Part shown: positions 8,337 to 17,654 of the stretch, in pieces
Layout: each line of letters begins with the position of its first letter
Position numbering within the stretch: the stretch's first letter is position 1
Assembly (NCBI GenBank): GCA_020344015.1
Contig: CP070812.1
Span: forward strand, 1,086,725 to 1,145,170
From: Gemmatimonadota bacterium
Lineage (GTDB): Bacteria; Gemmatimonadota; Gemmatimonadetes; Palauibacterales; KS3-K002
Reading direction: 5' to 3'
Length of the DNA: 58,446 nucleotides
Translations under genes and position numbers: made by a program
The notes under the pieces: generated by a model
The model's database searches: none
Told to the model about the DNA's origin: nothing
Seen by the model: only the letters and a program-made list of their open reading frames with translations

Positions 8337-8831
8337 TTATCGTTTGGGTGGCCCGAGCGGGCTTTCCGTGCAGCGCTCCTGGGGCCGCACCACCGTGTAC
8401 ATGATCGCGGCGACCCGCCAGCCTTGCGACGTCCTCACAAGGTGAAACGCATCGACCCCGCAATGGCTGAACTCACCGTCGCGGTAGAAGTCGTAGGGGG
8501 TCCAGACCGCGGCGATGGGTCCGCTCACCAGTACCGTGGGCTCCCACATGCGCTCCAGATATTTCGGGCCCGGGCTCCCGAGGCTGCGGATCGATTCCTC
8601 GGTCTCGCGCCAGGCGAGCCTGACGGAATCATCCTCGGGAAAGACCACGAGGTTCTGCAGCTGCGGCATTACGAGGGCGCGAAACGATGCGCTGTCGCGA
8701 TCGCTGATGGCGTCGAGCAGACGTTGCACCACATCGACGACTTCATCCTCGGGCGTCTGGGCGCGCGCCGGCGTCTGAAGCGCGAACCCAAGCGCCGAGA
8801 CCAGAACTATCGCGTGGGCATATCGGGTCAT
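8337..8831 (-). CDS. Exported NTF2-like (SnoaL/DUF4440-type) protein
   Basis: A 164-residue protein with a signal peptide (hydrophobic IVLVSALGFALQ, cleavage near ARA-Q). The mature part has the NTF2-like cone fold signature: helix VVDVVQRLLDAISDRDSASFRALV, then strands including AAVWTPYDFYRDGEFSHCGVDAFHLVR and a final QGWRVAAIMYTVV. The family covers small ligand-binding pockets and a few enzymes; no substrate can be inferred. AGGAG precedes ATG 8831. The lipoprotein gene ends 28 bp upstream on the same strand, so the two are probably co-transcribed. Periplasmic location is expected. Confidence 0.8.
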   Translation of the reverse strand: MTRYAHAIVLVSALGFALQTPARAQTPEDEVVDVVQRLLDAISDRDSASFRALVMPQLQNLVVFPEDDSVRLAWRETEESIRSLGSPGPKYLERMWEPTVLVSGPIAAVWTPYDFYRDGEFSHCGVDAFHLVRTSQGWRVAAIMYTVVRPQERCTESPLGPPKR

Positions 8832-8859
8832 CTCACGGCTCCTGTGTGGCTCGCGCCGT

Positions 8860-9486
8860 TTACTGTTTCACCCAGCTCACCTTGAAGTCCGCCGTCACCA
8901 GATCGACCAGAGCGTAGACCAGCTCGCCGTAGGCGTGCTCGGGGTCGTCCGCGTCGAAGATAGGCCTGCCGCCGATGAGGCTCACCTGACCGACGCGCTG
9001 GGTCACGCTGGCCGAGCGACTCCAGAGCGACGCGCCGCTCGCCGTCTCGATCATCTGCACGGTCAGCGTGGCGTCGACGTCGGCAGCGGCGCCCAGGTTC
9101 CTGAGGTCGCCGCTGATCGAGACCGTCGGCCGGATGTCCGAGATCTCCAGCTCGCCGGTGAAGATCGTTGCGACGTTGTGCTCGGCGCCGAGGGCCATGT
9201 AGGCGTCGCGATCCAACCGCTCGGCGTCCACCTGGCGGAGCGCTTCCTCCTCGGTTCCGAGCTCGACGATCCGCACCAGTCCCTGGTCGATACGGACGTC
9301 TTCCATGAATCGCGTCGTCGCCAGCTCGCCCAGCTTGCCTTCGTTCGACGAGGCGAACTCGATGATCGCCAGGACCTCGTGTTGTTGGAGGTCTATCCGC
9401 GGCGGGACCATGACCTTCTTGCCACCGCAACCCAAAGCGGCGGCGATCGTCAACGTCGCGCACGGTACGAACAGTCGTCTCATCAT
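8860..9486 (-). CDS. Putative lipoprotein, CsgG/LpoB-like
   Basis: A 208-residue protein whose N-terminus reads MMRRLFVPCATLTIAAALGCGG, a lipoprotein signal with the lipobox ALGC. The mature part contains VLAIIEFASSNEGKLGELATTRF and, later, GAEHNVATIFTGELEIS and a block on substrates of assembly or secretion (TVQMIETASGASLWSRSASVTQ). This order resembles CsgG/FlgT/LpoB-type periplasmic domains, where a nucleotide-free Rossmann-like fold supports envelope assembly. The assignment is by pattern only, so generic envelope lipoprotein is the safe reading. AGAGGAG lies 5 nt upstream of ATG 9486. It forms a likely operon with the NTF2-like gene downstream. Confidence 0.75.
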   Translation of the reverse strand: MMRRLFVPCATLTIAAALGCGGKKVMVPPRIDLQQHEVLAIIEFASSNEGKLGELATTRFMEDVRIDQGLVRIVELGTEEEALRQVDAERLDRDAYMALGAEHNVATIFTGELEISDIRPTVSISGDLRNLGAAADVDATLTVQMIETASGASLWSRSASVTQRVGQVSLIGGRPIFDADDPEHAYGELVYALVDLVTADFKVSWVKQ

Positions 9487-9589
9487 GTCGCTCCTCTTGG
9501 CGCGCAGAGAAGGTTGACAGGGAGGGGAACAGGAGAGCAGGAAAAGATAGGCGACGCGCGACCTCCGGGCCAGGCCGCGCGTCCTTCCG

Positions 9590-12034
9590 CTACTCGTCGC
9601 GCAGCGCCTCCACCGGGTCCACCCGGGTTGCCCGCAGCGTCGGCAGCAGGATCGCCGTCACCGAGACGGCCAGGGTCAGCAGGGCGACCCCGACGTAGAC
9701 CCTCAGGTCCGTCGGTGCGACGTTGAAGAGGAGAGAGCTAATCACCCTTCCGGCGAGAACTGCGCCGACGAGTCCCAAGAAAATACCCCACGCTGCCGGC
9801 ACGATCCCTTGCCGGAGAATCGTCGCGGCGATCTGGCGCGTCCCCGCGCCGAACGCCATGCGGATACCGATCTCGCGGGTGCGCCGGGAGACGAGATAGG
9901 CTACGACTCCGTAAAGACCGACCGAGGCGAGGGCGATGGCCAGAAAAGCGAAGAGTCCCAGCAACGCCAGGTAATGACGAGTCGGTGCCGCAGCGCGGCG
10001 GATCGCATCGTACACCGTCTCGACCGTTTGGGGTATGACGTTGGGATCGATGGCTGCGAGCTCCGCCCGGATTCCGGGAAAGAGGCTGCCCGCGTCGGCC
10101 GGTCCACGCGCGTGCACGGTCATGCGAGCGAGGAACCGACGCACGTCCCTGGTCTGGTAAGGGCCTTCCGCTCCGGCCTGGGCGAGCGGTACGTACACCT
10201 CGGGTTGCGGCTCCGCGTCGGGATATCGACGCACATCACGAACCACGCCCACCACCGTCCAGCTCTTACCGTACCCGAAGGCCACCGCTACCTGGATGCG
10301 TGACCCCAGGACTTCCTGGCCCGGGAAATTCTCTCTGACGAACGCCTCGTTGACTACCGCAACGGGAATAGCGTCCTCGCGATCCGCGGCTTCGATGCCT
10401 CTGCCGCGCAGTAGAGACAGCCCAAGCGTCCTGAAATACCCCGGCGTGGCGGGGTGCACGTTCGCGTAGGTCCTTTCGGAAGGGTCGGGTGCCGGGCGTC
10501 CTTCTATATCGATGTTCCCCGCGGTTCCTATGCCGGTCAGGGGCGGTCCGAAGGCGCTGCCGACGGAGGTGACACCGGGGAGTGCAGCGGTGCGGTCCTC
10601 CAGCTCCCCGAAGAGGGCCATGATGGCCTCGGGATCACCGTAACGGCTGGAGGGCAGGTATAGCTCGAAGCGGAGCACGTCTCGGTTGGAGAACCCCATG
10701 TCGGCGCGGTACAGCTGTCCGAGGCTGCGGCCGAGCAGGCCCGCTCCGACGAGGAGCACCACGGACAGGGCCACCTCGCCGACGAGCAGCCAGGTCCGTG
10801 CGGCGCTCTCGCGCCTTCCCGAAGAGCCGCGTCCCGCGCCCGCGACGGTCTCGGCGATGGGGCGCCGCGTGGCGTGAAGCGCGGGGCTGAGGCCAAAGAG
10901 CACGGCCACGAGAGCCGTCAGCCCGAAGCAGAAGAGGAGCACGCTACCGTCGATGGCGACCGCCTCGATGCGTGGGAAGCTGCTGGAGACGGTGTTCTTG
11001 AAGACGTCGACGAGCCAGAGTGAGAGCGTCAGACCTCCCACGCCTCCGATCACGGCCAGCAGCAGACTCTCGACCAGGAACTGGCCCAGGAGCCGCGAGC
11101 GCGAGGCACCGAGCGCCGCCCTGACTCCCACCTCGACGCTGCGGGCCGATGCCCTGGCCAGCAGCAGGTTGGCCACGTTGGCACACACAACCAGAAGCAG
11201 GAGCCCGACCGCCCCGAGCAGAATCCAGAGACCGGTCCGGACATTCGCGACCACGTAATCCAAGAGGCGCTCGAAGCGCATGCCTGTTCGGCTGTTGGTG
11301 TCGGCGTACGCCTCGCGCAACGCTGAGGCCAGCGCGGTGAGTGATGCCTGGGCCTGGGTGGGATCGACGCCCTCGCTCAGGCGCGCGACTGCTTCCAAGT
11401 TGCGGCAGCCGCGGGCCGAGTAGCACGGGTGGCGGTGAGGTGTCCACAGCTCCGCCCCGGGCGGGAAGTCGAACCCCGCGGGCGCCACCCCCACGATCTC
11501 GTAGCTCTCATCCGATATCATCAGGCGGGCCCCGAGCACGTTGGGATCGCCGCCCAGCTGTCGCCGCCAGAGGTTGTGACTCACGAGAACGACCCGCTCC
11601 GCCGTGCGCGGGTCGTTCTCCTCGTGGCGGAGATCGCGCCCCAAGGTCGGCGCCAAGCCGAACACCTGCAGAATCCCCCCGCTGACGTAGGCACCTTGCA
11701 CGGGCTCGGCGCCGTCGGGGTTCGTAAGCGTGAAGGTGTTCGGGGCAAATCCTTCCACCGACTCCACGGCGGCCAGCTCACGCACGCTCTCGACGTCGGG
11801 TCGCGACATGCCCGCTCGATTCCACCCTCGCTCCTGGTTCACGGTCCACACCATGACCACGCGATCGGGGTCGGGGTACGGCAGCGGCCGCAGCAGCGCT
11901 CCGTTCACCACGCTGAATACGGCGGTGTTAGCGCCGATCCCCAACGCCAGGATCACCACGGCAACTGCCGCGAAGCCGGGATTGCGTACCAGCGAGCGCA
12001 CTGCGAAGCGGACGTCGTTGAGTATCAGCGCCAT
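9590..12034 (-). CDS. ADOP-type FtsX/MacB permease (copy 2)
   Basis: 814 residues. The N-terminus NDVRFAVRSLVRNPGF leads into helix 1 (VVILALGIGANTAVFSVVNGALL, about residues 23-45). The first periplasmic domain contains the SHNLWRRQLGGDPNVLG segment typical of the MacB-PCD fold. The FtsX blocks are near residues 275-400 (VCANVANLLLARASAR) and 690-800 (VAYLVSRRTREIGIRMAFGAG), and the tail is RATRVDPVEALRDE. It lies 175 bp downstream of copy 3 on the same strand, and that gap holds no gene. AGAGG precedes ATG 12034. Like its neighbours it lacks an ATPase partner, so it may borrow a distant MacB-like ATPase or act without transport. Confidence 0.9.
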   Translation of the reverse strand: MALILNDVRFAVRSLVRNPGFAAVAVVILALGIGANTAVFSVVNGALLRPLPYPDPDRVVMVWTVNQERGWNRAGMSRPDVESVRELAAVESVEGFAPNTFTLTNPDGAEPVQGAYVSGGILQVFGLAPTLGRDLRHEENDPRTAERVVLVSHNLWRRQLGGDPNVLGARLMISDESYEIVGVAPAGFDFPPGAELWTPHRHPCYSARGCRNLEAVARLSEGVDPTQAQASLTALASALREAYADTNSRTGMRFERLLDYVVANVRTGLWILLGAVGLLLLVVCANVANLLLARASARSVEVGVRAALGASRSRLLGQFLVESLLLAVIGGVGGLTLSLWLVDVFKNTVSSSFPRIEAVAIDGSVLLFCFGLTALVAVLFGLSPALHATRRPIAETVAGAGRGSSGRRESAARTWLLVGEVALSVVLLVGAGLLGRSLGQLYRADMGFSNRDVLRFELYLPSSRYGDPEAIMALFGELEDRTAALPGVTSVGSAFGPPLTGIGTAGNIDIEGRPAPDPSERTYANVHPATPGYFRTLGLSLLRGRGIEAADREDAIPVAVVNEAFVRENFPGQEVLGSRIQVAVAFGYGKSWTVVGVVRDVRRYPDAEPQPEVYVPLAQAGAEGPYQTRDVRRFLARMTVHARGPADAGSLFPGIRAELAAIDPNVIPQTVETVYDAIRRAAAPTRHYLALLGLFAFLAIALASVGLYGVVAYLVSRRTREIGIRMAFGAGTRQIAATILRQGIVPAAWGIFLGLVGAVLAGRVISSLLFNVAPTDLRVYVGVALLTLAVSVTAILLPTLRATRVDPVEALRDE

Positions 12035-12209
12035 TGGGAACCTCTACGTGCGATGACGATCGCGATTATCAGGAGCGCCGGTTGCACGGGTCATGCCAGG
12101 CGGAACGCAGCAGGCGAGGCGCCGGAAAGGGCGTTCCACTCGCTCCACACGGCGTCCCACGACGCCGGCGTTCGCATGTGGGATTCGGGGGTTCAGAACC
12201 GGACGGTCG

Positions 12210-14699
12210 CTACTCGGCCCGCAGCGCCTCTATCGGGTCGACGCGCGACGCGCGCCGCGCCGGCAGGTAGCTGGCCAGCAGGGCGACCGCCGTGAGGGAG
12301 ACAGCGACCATGGTGTAGGTGAGCGGGTCCAGCGGGCTCACCCCGAACAAGAGGCTGGCCATCAACCGGGAGAGCGCGAAGGCGGCGCCGAGCCCCAGCG
12401 CCACCCCGATGACGGCCAGGATGAGCCCCTGCCTCAGCACCATCCCGGTCACCGTCGACGAACCGGCGCCCAGGGCGATGCGCACCCCGATCTCGCGCGT
12501 CCGTTGGCTGACCAGGTACGAGATCACACCGTAGATCCCGACGGTGGCGAGGGACAACGCGACGGCGGCGGCGATGCCCAGCATCACGAGCGTGAACGAC
12601 GTACGAGCCAGATGACCCCGGAGGATTTCGTCCAGCGTACGGACGAAGGTGAGCGGCCGGTCGGGCAGGATCGACCAGACGACCTGTTTTATCTCGCCAA
12701 GGAAGGCGGCGGCCCCGACCCGCGGGCTACGGATCGCGAACAGCATGGTCCGCGGCACGAAGGTGGCGTCCTCGCGCGTCTCGGCCCAGAAATCCTCCAG
12801 CAACATGGGCCAGTAGATGGTCGCCACGGGATCCTGCGTGACGCCATCGTCCCGGACATCGCCGACGACGCCGATGATCTCACGCCAGTCTCCCGGTCGC
12901 AGTCCTGTACCGATCCGTCTGCCGACAGCGTCGGCCGGGTCGTTCCAGTACTCGCGAGCGAAGTTCTCCGTGACCAGGAGCACCCGGGCTCGGTTGCGGA
13001 TGTCCGTCCAGGTGAGCGTGCGCCCGGCGATGACGGGGTTACCCATCGTCTCGAAGTATCCGGCGCCGATCCACTTGAAGCGGCGAATCGGCGGCAGCTG
13101 ACCTTCGGGCAGCGGAAAGTCCTCGACAAAGATGGGATCGTAGCCGCCCCTGCCATCCATGGTGACCGAGGTCGAGAGCCCGACCGACGTCACGCCCGGG
13201 GCCTCCGCCACCCGGCGAGCGATGAGCTCGAAGGTACCCACGACCTCGTCGGGGCTCGGCGCCGCGGAGCTGGGAACCGAAACGGCCAGAACGAGAATCT
13301 CCTCCGGATTCCGGAACCCCGGGTTCGCCCGGCGGATCTCCTGGAAGCTCCGGATCATCAGGCCCGACCCGATGAGCAGCACCAGCGCCAGCGCCATCTG
13401 TCCCACGACCAGCGCGTTTCGAGTCCGGTGGCGCTCGCGGCCGGCGCCGGAACCACGTCCGCCTTCCTTGAGCGCGCTGACCAGGTCCACATGCCCCCAG
13501 CGGCGGACGGGGAAGAGCCCGAAGAAAACGCCGGAGAATATCGAGATGCCCAGAGTGAAGAGGAGGACGACCGGATCGAGGGTAACCTCATCGAGGCGCG
13601 GCAGATCGGCCGGCGCGATGGCCACCAGCAGCCGCAGTCCCCCGTGGGCCAGGCCCAAACCGACCGCGCCGCCCAACAGCCCCAGCAGGACGCTTTCCAC
13701 CAGGTACTGCCCCGTGACCTGGCGACGCTTCGCTCCCATAGCGGCCCGCACCGCCAGCTCCCGCTCGCGCGACTCGGCACGCACCAGGAACAGGTTGGCA
13801 ACGTTGGCGCAGGCGATGAGCAGGATCATCCCCACTGTCCCCAGCAGCACCCAGAGCACGTCACCCACGTCGCCCACGATGGTCTCTTTCAAAGGCCGCA
13901 GGCGCGGCGCGGCCTGCGCCTGCTCCAGAAAATCCAGCGTCAGGCCGCCGGGGTACCTCTCTACGGCCAGCGGCAGCAGACGGGCGAGGTCGGCCGTGGC
14001 TGCCTCGATCGTCACTCCTTCTCTCAGTCGGGCGACGCTCGAGTATACGAAGTTGCTCACCTTGAGCTCGGCCCGATCGAAGCGGTAAGGGAGAAACACC
14101 TCCGGATCGCTTTGCGGGAATCGGAAGCCCTGGGGTAGCACACCGATGATCTCGCGGACCCGTCCGTTGATATTCAGCGTGCGGCCGATAATCCCCGGAT
14201 CCCCGCCGAACTGACTCTGCCAGTAACCGTAGCTGAGGATGACCGTCTCGGGAGTGCCCGGCGTTGCGTTCTCGACGCTGAAGGGTCGGCCCAAGAACGG
14301 CCGCACGCCCAGCGTGGGCAACGTCCCAACCGTCATGAACATGGCCCGGATACGCACCGGTTCGTCGAGTCCGAGCACCGTGACACCGGCACCTCTGTAC
14401 AGCCCGATCGACTCGATGAACCGGGCCTCGTCCTCGTAGGTGAAGTGGACCGCCGCCGACTGCGGCAGGATCTCCTCGCCGCTGCCCGGCGCCGACGCGT
14501 AGACCGCCACCAGCCGCTCCGGCTCGTCGTAGGGCAGGGGATCGATCAGTATCCCCTTCACCAGGCTGAAGATCGCCGTGTTCGCGCCGATGCCGATGCC
14601 CAGTGTCAGCACTACCACCGTGCCAAAGAGCGGCGCCCGCCGTAACCGGCGAACCGCGAGGCGCAGATCGCGAAGGAGGTCAACGCTCGTGTTCTTCAT
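12210..14699 (-). CDS. ADOP-type FtsX/MacB permease (copy 3)
   Basis: 829 residues. It begins VDLLRDLRLAVRRLRRAPLFG, then helix 1 (VVVLTLGIGIGANTAIFSLV, about 30-49). FtsX block 1 is around residues 285-410 (IACANVANLFLVRAESRERE) and block 2 around 710-820 (ISYLVSQRTREIGVRIALGAG), with the tail RASRVDPIEALRAE. The two periplasmic domains contain the usual SYGYWQSQFGGDPGIIGRTL and DVRDDGVTQDP elements. It is transcribed away from copy 4, with a 106-bp divergent promoter region between them. The start ATG 14699 has no strong ribosome-binding site. A long open frame antisense to it (12093-14138) is a codon-bias shadow. Confidence 0.9.
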   Translation of the reverse strand: MKNTSVDLLRDLRLAVRRLRRAPLFGTVVVLTLGIGIGANTAIFSLVKGILIDPLPYDEPERLVAVYASAPGSGEEILPQSAAVHFTYEDEARFIESIGLYRGAGVTVLGLDEPVRIRAMFMTVGTLPTLGVRPFLGRPFSVENATPGTPETVILSYGYWQSQFGGDPGIIGRTLNINGRVREIIGVLPQGFRFPQSDPEVFLPYRFDRAELKVSNFVYSSVARLREGVTIEAATADLARLLPLAVERYPGGLTLDFLEQAQAAPRLRPLKETIVGDVGDVLWVLLGTVGMILLIACANVANLFLVRAESRERELAVRAAMGAKRRQVTGQYLVESVLLGLLGGAVGLGLAHGGLRLLVAIAPADLPRLDEVTLDPVVLLFTLGISIFSGVFFGLFPVRRWGHVDLVSALKEGGRGSGAGRERHRTRNALVVGQMALALVLLIGSGLMIRSFQEIRRANPGFRNPEEILVLAVSVPSSAAPSPDEVVGTFELIARRVAEAPGVTSVGLSTSVTMDGRGGYDPIFVEDFPLPEGQLPPIRRFKWIGAGYFETMGNPVIAGRTLTWTDIRNRARVLLVTENFAREYWNDPADAVGRRIGTGLRPGDWREIIGVVGDVRDDGVTQDPVATIYWPMLLEDFWAETREDATFVPRTMLFAIRSPRVGAAAFLGEIKQVVWSILPDRPLTFVRTLDEILRGHLARTSFTLVMLGIAAAVALSLATVGIYGVISYLVSQRTREIGVRIALGAGSSTVTGMVLRQGLILAVIGVALGLGAAFALSRLMASLLFGVSPLDPLTYTMVAVSLTAVALLASYLPARRASRVDPIEALRAE

Positions 14700-14805
14700 A
14701 TCAGTCTAGACGCATCTCGTGCATGGGCTGTTTCAGATGCCCGAAACCGACCGTCCGCCGCCGCCGTACTTCTAGATAGCCGAACGTGACGGGAGGGTAC
14801 CGGCC

Positions 14806-17247
14806 ATGGAGAGCATCCTGCGCGACGTCCGCTACGCCGTTCGTATTCTCAAGCGATCACCAGGATTCACATTCCTCGCCGCGCTGACGGTAGCTCTGGG
14901 CATCGGCGCGACGACGACGATCTTCAGCATCGTCAATTCGGTACTGCTGAAGCCGCCGCCCGGGGTGAGGAACGCCGGCGAGCTGGTCCGCGTCTACCGC
15001 GTGGCGGAGGACGGCTCTTCCTATCATGAGTTCTCCTACCCGAACTACCTGGAGTACCGGGGGGCGGATACCGGGCTCGACGAATTGGCGGCGACGGCCG
15101 TGACTTCCGTGGTGATGAGCGGGGCGGTGGAGCCCCAGCCGATGATCGGCCTGTTGGCCTCCGGCAACTTCTTCGGCATGATCGGCGTGCGCCCGGCGCT
15201 GGGCCGCTTCTTCCCGGCGGATGACGCTACGGCGGCCGCCGAGCGCGTTGTCGTGCTGAGCTACGGGACGTGGAGCCGGCGGTTCGGCGCCGACTCGTCG
15301 ATCGTCGGGCGGACGCTCGATCTCAACCGCGTTCCGTTCACGGTGATCGGTGTGACGGAGGAAGGGTTCCGCGGGCCGAACAGCATCCTGGAGGCCGGCG
15401 TCTGGCTTCCCATCGAGGCGGCGCCGGCATTGATCGACGGGATCGACCTGCGCGCGCGCGACGATACCTGGATCGACCCGTTCGGACTCCGCGGGCCGGG
15501 TGTGAGCATCGCGCGGGCCGAGGCGGCGCTGGAGCGGGTGAGCGCGAACCTGCGGGCCGAGTATCCCGAGGATAGCCCCGACTACGGCATCGATGTGCGA
15601 CCCTACCGGCCCGTCGGGACCCGCGCCTTCGGTGCGGCGATGGGCTTTTCAGCCTTCCTCTTCCTGATCTCGGGGACCGTGCTGCTCATCGCCTGCCTGA
15701 ACGTCGGCGGCATGCTGCTCGCGCGCGCCGCGGGGCGCGGCCGCGAGATGGCGATGCGCCTGGCGCTGGGCGCCGGACGGCGGCGCGTGATCCGCCAGCT
15801 GCTGACCGAGAGCGCCATGTTGTTCACACTCGGCGGCGCCGGCGGTGTGCTCATCGCGCTCTACGTGACGCGGCTGATGAACACCTTCCAGTTGCCCTTC
15901 GATTTCCCGCTGGTCATCGACTTCACGCCCGACCTGCGAGCGCTGGCCTTCTCGCTCGCCGTCGCTCTGCTCACCGGTCTCGTCTTCGGACTGGCGCCCG
16001 CCATGCACGTGACGCGGCCCGACTTACAGGCGACGCTGAGAGCGGGCTCCGCCGCCGGCGGCACATCGCGCTCGCGGCTGCGCAGCGCCTTCGTGGTGAC
16101 GCAGGTGGCGGGCTCGGCGCTCTTGCTCATCGGCGCCGGGCTGTTCGCACGCGGCCTCGCCCGGGCCGATTCCGTTAACCTGGGCTTCGAGCCGGACGGC
16201 GTCCACGCGTTGGATTGGGAGCTGGAGCTTTACGGTTACACCGAGGAGCAAGCGGCCGGGTTCTTCCGCGATCTAATGGAGCGCGCCGAGCAGCTGCCGG
16301 ACGTTCAGTCGGTGGCGGCGATCGATGTGCCGCCCGTGACGCTGGGCGGGCGGTCCACGAGCTTCGACATCGTTGGTCGCGCCGCACCCGCCGACGAGGA
16401 AGCGCGCCCCGAGACCGACTACGCACGCGTCGCCGGCGCTTACTTCGAGACCTTCCGCATACCCATCGTACGCGGGCGCCGCTTCGCCGAGGCGGACCGT
16501 CAGGGCGCCGTCCGCGTCGCCATCGTCAACGAGACGTTCGCGCGGCGCAACTGGCCGGGCGAGGCTCCGCTCGGCAAGCGAATACGGCTGAGCGCGCTCG
16601 ACGATGCCGAGCTCGAGATCGTCGGCGTGGCGCGGAACGCGAAGTACCGCACGCTCACCGAAGAGCCGCGGGCGATGGTCTACGTCCCCTACGAGCAGTG
16701 GCGCACCGCGTCGCTGGTCATCCTGGCACGCGTCGAACGGCCGGGCCCGAACGTCGCGGCCGCGCTTCGCGGGGTCGTGCGCGAGATCGACGCCGCGCTT
16801 CCCGTCGACGCCAACGTACCGTACCGCGACCTGATGGGGATCGCCATGCTGCCCAGCCGCGCTGCGGCTCTCTTCACCACCGTCTTCGGCGCCGTCGGAC
16901 TCTTGCTGGCGGCGCTGGGACTCTACGGCGTCCTGGCGTTCGCCGTCACGCAACGCACCCGCGAGATCGGCATCCGCATGGCGCTGGGCGCGGGGACCGG
17001 CTCGGTTCGCGCGCTGGTCATCGGCGGCGGTGTGAAGCTGGTCGGGGTCGGGCTCGCCATCGGCCTCGGCCTCGCCCTCGCCGGCACGCGGTTCTTGAGT
17101 AGCCTGCTCTACGGCCTCAGTCCCACGGATCCGGTCACGTTCGCCGGGATCGCGCTGCTGCTCGTCGGCGTCGCGCTTCTGGCCAGCTACGTGCCGGCCT
17201 GGCGCGCCACGCGGATCGACCCGCTGGAGGCGCTCCGCGCCGAGTGA
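14806..17247 (+). CDS. ADOP-type FtsX/MacB permease (copy 4)
   Basis: 813 residues starting ESILRDVRYAVRILKRSPGF at ATG 14806, with GGGAGGG upstream. It belongs with copy 6 (38952-41384) to a distinct subgroup: both have a PPGVR motif just after helix 1 (LKPPPGVRNAGELVRVYR here), and both have NVGGMLLARA or NVASMFLARA in FtsX block 1, where the other copies have NVANLLLAR. The helices are near residues 20-42, 280-400, 430 and 700-805, and the tail is RATRIDPLEALRAE. The next gene begins 45 bp downstream. The shared subgroup features suggest these two copies handle a similar ligand or process (inference). Confidence 0.9.
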   Translation: MESILRDVRYAVRILKRSPGFTFLAALTVALGIGATTTIFSIVNSVLLKPPPGVRNAGELVRVYRVAEDGSSYHEFSYPNYLEYRGADTGLDELAATAVTSVVMSGAVEPQPMIGLLASGNFFGMIGVRPALGRFFPADDATAAAERVVVLSYGTWSRRFGADSSIVGRTLDLNRVPFTVIGVTEEGFRGPNSILEAGVWLPIEAAPALIDGIDLRARDDTWIDPFGLRGPGVSIARAEAALERVSANLRAEYPEDSPDYGIDVRPYRPVGTRAFGAAMGFSAFLFLISGTVLLIACLNVGGMLLARAAGRGREMAMRLALGAGRRRVIRQLLTESAMLFTLGGAGGVLIALYVTRLMNTFQLPFDFPLVIDFTPDLRALAFSLAVALLTGLVFGLAPAMHVTRPDLQATLRAGSAAGGTSRSRLRSAFVVTQVAGSALLLIGAGLFARGLARADSVNLGFEPDGVHALDWELELYGYTEEQAAGFFRDLMERAEQLPDVQSVAAIDVPPVTLGGRSTSFDIVGRAAPADEEARPETDYARVAGAYFETFRIPIVRGRRFAEADRQGAVRVAIVNETFARRNWPGEAPLGKRIRLSALDDAELEIVGVARNAKYRTLTEEPRAMVYVPYEQWRTASLVILARVERPGPNVAAALRGVVREIDAALPVDANVPYRDLMGIAMLPSRAAALFTTVFGAVGLLLAALGLYGVLAFAVTQRTREIGIRMALGAGTGSVRALVIGGGVKLVGVGLAIGLGLALAGTRFLSSLLYGLSPTDPVTFAGIALLLVGVALLASYVPAWRATRIDPLEALRAE

Positions 17248-17291
17248 CCCCGTTCAGCCTGCTCGCCTCTGCGTACCGGCTGGAGTGACGA

Positions 17292-17549
17292 ATGGTAAAA
17301 TCGAAAATTGACCTGCCCATACCAGAGCTTGAGCCGCGGCCCATCTCATTAGACGAGTATCGGAAGTTCACACCGGAGAAGCTCGAGCTCCTTCGCGGCT
17401 ACCTGATCGCGCCAGCTGACGAGCCCGAGGAGCGGCGACGGCTGCTGGTGCTCCTGCTGGTGAACCTTGGGCTGGTCGAGGCTGTGAAACTCGTGCCGGA
17501 GGCGAGCTGGCACGAGGCGCTCGGTCTGGCCTACGGAGCGGGCGGCTGA
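17292..17549 (+). CDS. Small hypothetical protein (85 aa)
   Basis: Starts at ATG 17292 with GGAG six bases upstream. The sequence is helical: an N-terminal LDEYRKFTPEKLELLRGYLI segment, then a charged turn (PEERRRL), then a hydrophobic helix LLVLLLVNLGLVEAVKLV at about residues 50-67. That helix is amphipathic enough to be a soluble helix-helix interface, although a membrane-associated helix is possible. No family is recognised. It sits between the permease and the amidohydrolase pair on the same strand, about 100 bp from the latter, so it might be cotranscribed with either. Confidence 0.5.
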   Translation: MVKSKIDLPIPELEPRPISLDEYRKFTPEKLELLRGYLIAPADEPEERRRLLVLLLVNLGLVEAVKLVPEASWHEALGLAYGAGG

Positions 17550-17654
17550 TCTCAGCGCTTCGGGGCGCGTAGGTGTTATCTTGCTGAAGCGCTGCGAGCG
17601 AGCGGCGCAGCCCCATCCCGAGAGAAAAAACCACCAGCCACGGAAGGGGAAGCG

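Noticed and set aside
12093..14138. 681-codon open frame on the plus strand, antisense to ADOP copy 3
   Set aside because: It has no ribosome-binding site, and its product is low-complexity (many Arg, Gly, Pro, Asp, His), as expected from the GC-rich complement of a real gene. The opposite frame encodes a clear permease.
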